DNA of 64,000 nucleotides from Mesorhizobium ciceri WSM4083 (GTDB taxonomy: Bacteria > Pseudomonadota > Alphaproteobacteria > Rhizobiales > Rhizobiaceae): NCBI RefSeq assembly GCF_000519305.1, contig NZ_JAFG01000006.1, positions 1 through 64,000 of the forward strand, in the 5' to 3' direction. The notes under the pieces are model-generated. The model had not been told where the DNA came from. It saw only the letters and a list, made by a program, of their open reading frames with translations, and searched no databases. Position numbers and translations under genes: made by a program. This document shows, piece by piece, positions 60,902-64,000 of this stretch; position 1 is the first letter of the stretch; each line of letters starts with the position of its first letter.

Positions 60902-63900
60902 GTGGCCGCAGTTGACACCAGTGACGACGAGGTCGCGGCCGGCCGCGCAGCGGCAGACCGACTGGCGCATGACTGGGACGATCGTGAATGGATCCCGGAG
61001 GCGCCGACCGCGGGGTGGGCTCGGGCGGCGATAAACCGTCTCGGGGAAATCATCGCTGCGCAGCCGTCGATCCTCCGCGCCAGCATGAAGGGTGCTGGCA
61101 GGGGCGCGAGCACTCTTAGCCCCCGCCCGTTTCAAGGCATCGTCGAGTGTCTTCAGAATGCTGACGACTTGGGGGCGAGCAGATTGTGCGTCGCCTACCG
61201 TTCGTTTCCCCGCCCCCAGCTGTTGATCGTCCACGATGGCTCAGCCGTCACTCTCGCGCATGTCGGCGCGATGCTGCTTCCGTGGCTGTCGACCAAGGAG
61301 GGCGACCCCGAAGCGTCCGGCCGCTTCGGAATCGGCCAGCGCACTCTGGGGTCGCTCGGTGGCCCGATCGCAATACAAGCCCCGCCGTTCCACTTCGTGA
61401 TGGGAGACGATGGTCCAGAACCTTGCGATCCAGAGGCTGACGTAGTGGGAGTCTACGACGCGGCGCGACGGGACACGATGCTGGTGATCCCCCTCTTTGC
61501 CACAGTCACCAGCAAGAGCGTGGCCGAGGCGGTCCGCGAACTCGACGTCGACGCGCTGATCTTCCTCAAGAGCATCCGTTCGCTTCAATTCCGGCACCTT
61601 GATGATCCGTCCCAGGATCTGGAGTTTGCAGTCGACGTGACACCTGCCGGGAAAAGCACTGTTGCCTTCGTCGACGAGGAAGCGACGGTAGAATTGTCAG
61701 AGGTGCGCATCATCGCGTCTGCCGATGGGCCTGATGGTCGGTGCTACCGGCGGTATTCTTCCCGGCGCACAGTCGGGCGGGGTGAGAGGCGGATGAACAA
61801 GGCGACGGGCGAAACGACGCCGATCGGCATATGCGTGCCCACGGACGGTGTGCGGACGCTGCGCCTATACGACCGGATGCCTCTCCCTGTGTTCTCAGGA
61901 CTGACTATTGGTCTGAACGCGCAGTTCGACCCGGATTCTGCCCGATCAATGCTCCAGGCCAACAAGTGGAACGAGGCGAGGTTCATCGACCTGAGTAAGC
62001 TCGTTGCCTGGGCGGCACTTCAGGCCTTTACCCTGGACACCGCCGCGGCGTGGAGCCACGTGCCACTCAAGGCCGAGGCAGATCAGGGTGAAGGGTGGAC
62101 CCCGACCAGGATCAAGGAACTAGTCGCCTCCTGTCATGACGAGCTACGCGAGCGGCTTGCGGTCAGCACGGCCGCAGGCGCCACCGCGCTCTCGAATCTC
62201 GCCTATGAGGACAAGGAACTTGAGCCGCTGCTCACGGAGCCGGATGTTGAACGCCTTCGCCCGGACTGTGTGGCAATGCCGCGGGCCGGTCGCGACACCG
62301 ATGGCCGGTGGCGCCGCGTGCTCGACGAGTTGGGCCAGTCCGAGGTTGTGGGTCTGGTTGACGCACTCAACGTTATCGATGGTGACGAGGGACGGAGTCC
62401 GGGGTGGTATGTCACCTTCGCGGCGCTCGCCGATGCCAATGGCTTGACGCGGGAGTTCGTCTTAAGACCGGGCATTCTGCTTGAAGACGGCACCGCAACC
62501 GTCCGGCCCCAGCAGACCGACACCTGGGTGCTGGTCAAGCGAGCGTCGCCGGACGCGTTGGCGACGCGTCTGAAACTCGCCCGCAGGATCCATCCTGCCT
62601 ATATCGAGCCGGAATCGCCGGCCTCGGCATTCGTCGGCAAGCTGGAGAGCTTAGGCGTCCTGTTCAACGACCGGGACGCCGAGGCCGACGTATTCGCCAT
62701 CCTCGGGCGGGGACCTGCTTCCGGCGCCGACGCCGCGATGACAGTGCGACTGGAGGATGGCGATCTCCTTGCCTTGCGGGACGCCTGGATCAAGCTGCCC
62801 CGCGATCGTCATTCCACTCTAGGCCCCCGGATTGGACGATGTGTGGGGCTTAAGGCGACTTGGTACGGTCCGGACGGTCGGCGTGAGAGCGGCTGGGCTC
62901 GGCCCGTCGAGATGTATCTGCCTGCCACAATTGACCGCGAGGTAGACAGCTTCGCGAAGGCCGCGGGGCGCACGCCCGGCTTGAAATGGGCCGACTCGGA
63001 ATATGGCAGGTTGCTCAAGCACCAGGCGGGCCGTTCGGCCATCGGTGCGCAGCGGCTCCTAGCTGCGTGGGGGGTGGCGCGCGAGCCGCGCCTCGTCAAA
63101 CCGACGGACGAGCGCGCGTTCTGGACCCGTGACACAACACCGGCAACCCCAGTGGGATCCATGCAGACCGCCGATCAGCTGCAGGCGATCCGCGCCGCCC
63201 ATTGGAACACGCATCTGATCGAGGATCACTGGTCTCCAGACGCGGACGCTGTGGCGGCCGACATAGCCAAGGCACCCATCAAAACACGGCGGAAGCGCGG
63301 TGTTGCGTTGCTGGCCACATTGAGCCGCGGCTGGGAGAGACGATACTCCGAAGCCGCAACCGCTTTCCCGGCTTATGCTTACAATGGCTACTGGAACCGG
63401 AGCCCAGAGGTTCGCGCGACATGGCTCGCGCGCCTGTCCGACGTAAAGTGGATACCGGACGCGGGTAGCGGATTGCAGCGCCCCTCGGACCTGCAGCTGC
63501 AAGTTCCGGGAAATTCGCCGCGACCGAGCGAGCGATCAAACACGATCGCGAAATTCGACAGCCAGATCCAGCGTTCAGGCATTCTGGCCGCGCTCGGGGT
63601 GAAGGCGGGACCGACTCAGCGTGATCTGGTCGCCCGCCTCCAGGCGCTCCGCAAGGAACCCGTGTCGGCTGCCGTCAACGAGGAGGCGTCGGCAGTCTAC
63701 CAACTACTGGCTGCCTCGCTGCGCGACCGGAGCGAGGGCGTGCCTGAAGGACGGATGTCGCCAGCGCAGCTGCGAAACGCCTTCCGGGCTGGGCCCGATG
63801 GCCCCGGTCTGCTGCTGGTCGGCAGGCAATGGAATTCGCCGGAGCAGGTTCTGAGGGGGCCTCCAATCTTTGGATCCCGCAGGGCGTTCGCGCCGCATGT

Positions 63901-64000
63901 CGATGGACTTGAGTCACTCTGGAAGGTGCTGGGTGTCAATCTGCCGTCGTTCGCTGACGCAATCGCGGTTCTCAAGGAGATGGCCACCGCCCCACCGACG
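60902..64000 (+). CDS. Large sacsin/Hsp90-type ATPase, truncated by window edge
   Basis: The frame is open with no stop from before 60,902 to 64,000: at least 1033 codons. Residues about 70-165 form a GHKL/Hsp90-like ATPase: N-box in IVECLQNADDLGAS (Glu82, Asn86, Asp88-89), LLIVHDGSAV (Asp112-Gly113) and SGRFGIGQRTLGS (Gly140, Gly143, Gly145). The ECLQNADD and GRFGIGQ combination is that of sacsin/NOV-type ATPases. The remaining 850 residues match no domain I can name. GTG 60902 has GGGGG just upstream; other starts are possible. Its neighbours are the DUF3800 and PLD genes. Confidence 0.8.
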   Translation, partial: MAAVDTSDDEVAAGRAAADRLAHDWDDREWIPEAPTAGWARAAINRLGEIIAAQPSILRASMKGAGRGASTLSPRPFQGIVECLQNADDLGASRLCVAYRSFPRPQLLIVHDGSAVTLAHVGAMLLPWLSTKEGDPEASGRFGIGQRTLGSLGGPIAIQAPPFHFVMGDDGPEPCDPEADVVGVYDAARRDTMLVIPLFATVTSKSVAEAVRELDVDALIFLKSIRSLQFRHLDDPSQDLEFAVDVTPAGKSTVAFVDEEATVELSEVRIIASADGPDGRCYRRYSSRRTVGRGERRMNKATGETTPIGICVPTDGVRTLRLYDRMPLPVFSGLTIGLNAQFDPDSARSMLQANKWNEARFIDLSKLVAWAALQAFTLDTAAAWSHVPLKAEADQGEGWTPTRIKELVASCHDELRERLAVSTAAGATALSNLAYEDKELEPLLTEPDVERLRPDCVAMPRAGRDTDGRWRRVLDELGQSEVVGLVDALNVIDGDEGRSPGWYVTFAALADANGLTREFVLRPGILLEDGTATVRPQQTDTWVLVKRASPDALATRLKLARRIHPAYIEPESPASAFVGKLESLGVLFNDRDAEADVFAILGRGPASGADAAMTVRLEDGDLLALRDAWIKLPRDRHSTLGPRIGRCVGLKATWYGPDGRRESGWARPVEMYLPATIDREVDSFAKAAGRTPGLKWADSEYGRLLKHQAGRSAIGAQRLLAAWGVAREPRLVKPTDERAFWTRDTTPATPVGSMQTADQLQAIRAAHWNTHLIEDHWSPDADAVAADIAKAPIKTRRKRGVALLATLSRGWERRYSEAATAFPAYAYNGYWNRSPEVRATWLARLSDVKWIPDAGSGLQRPSDLQLQVPGNSPRPSERSNTIAKFDSQIQRSGILAALGVKAGPTQRDLVARLQALRKEPVSAAVNEEASAVYQLLAASLRDRSEGVPEGRMSPAQLRNAFRAGPDGPGLLLVGRQWNSPEQVLRGPPIFGSRRAFAPHVDGLESLWKVLGVNLPSFADAIAVLKEMATAPPT

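Larger units (their letters stand above)
47065..64000. mobile_element. tRNA-Glu-integrated genomic island (left end; right end outside window)
   Basis: Bounded on the left by the tRNA-derived attachment site and int. Cargo in order: integrase, excisionase-like gene, methyltransferase, primase/DUF3987 genes, zinc ribbon, small terminase subunit, lipoprotein, peroxiredoxin-like gene, serine recombinase, repeats, pseudogene, PLD nuclease, DUF3800 and a sacsin-like ATPase. It may be more than one element in tandem, because a second recombinase lies at 54.8 kb. Confidence 0.72.

Noticed and set aside
60593..61234. Minus-strand frame of 213 codons
   Set aside because: Most of it is antisense to the sacsin-like ATPase motif region. 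Only its last 49 codons look protein-like, and these are mentioned as a possible fragment.
47065..64000. CRISPR arrays
   Set aside because: The GC-rich repeats at 56-59 kb are few, diverged and unevenly spaced, with genes between them. No regular repeat-spacer pattern was found anywhere in the window.

Overview
The window looks like a Mesorhizobium-type alphaproteobacterium (Rhizobiales). It is GC-rich and carries the alphaproteobacterial general stress response set (nepR, ecfG, phyR). It also has a rhizobial-style pstSCAB-phoU-phoB cluster, a xylose-type ABC transporter with a ROK repressor, several HWE histidine kinases and many rhizobial small-protein families. The genus is inferred from gene content and style, not from a marker gene.

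Layout. 0-6 kb: an IS1182-type transposase remnant, a periplasmic L,D-transpeptidase, a regulator with a degenerate receiver, and a divergent OmpR-type regulator with a hybrid kinase. 6-12.6 kb: a flavin amine oxidase, a dipeptidase, an mhqO/mhqD-like operon and a phosphonate monoester hydrolase/sulfatase. 12.6-23.7 kb: a stress-response cluster with PRC-barrel protein, lipid kinase, DUF883, Crp-type regulator, EcfG, NepR, PhyR, DUF1328 and HWE kinases. I read ten perfect GGAAC-N16-CGTT promoters here, plus an eleventh near 42.6 kb, so most of the block should be switched on by EcfG when PhyR sequesters NepR. 23.8-30.4 kb: a CHASE-HWE kinase and the xylFHG-type operon with a divergent ROK repressor and two operator-like palindromes. 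30.4-36.7 kb: the Pho/Pst operon behind a three-repeat Pho box. 37-46.8 kb: a seven-PAS hybrid kinase, small lipoproteins and secreted proteins, a GST with a histone-H1-like tail, a VOC protein and a Flp pilin.

From 47,065 to the right edge lies an integrated element. Its left end is the 3' half of a tRNA-Glu(CTC) gene followed by a tyrosine integrase, an excisionase-like protein, a methyltransferase, a split primase/DUF3987 module, a zinc ribbon and a lone small terminase subunit. This gene set resembles a phage satellite or related integrative element. Further right come a second recombinase (serine family), a four-copy GC-rich repeat family, a frameshifted membrane gene, and a module that looks like defence: a PLD-type nuclease, a DUF3800 protein and a very large sacsin/Hsp90-type ATPase. 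The ATPase frame is open for 1033 codons and runs off the window. The right end of the element, where an intact tRNA-Glu is predicted, is outside the window.
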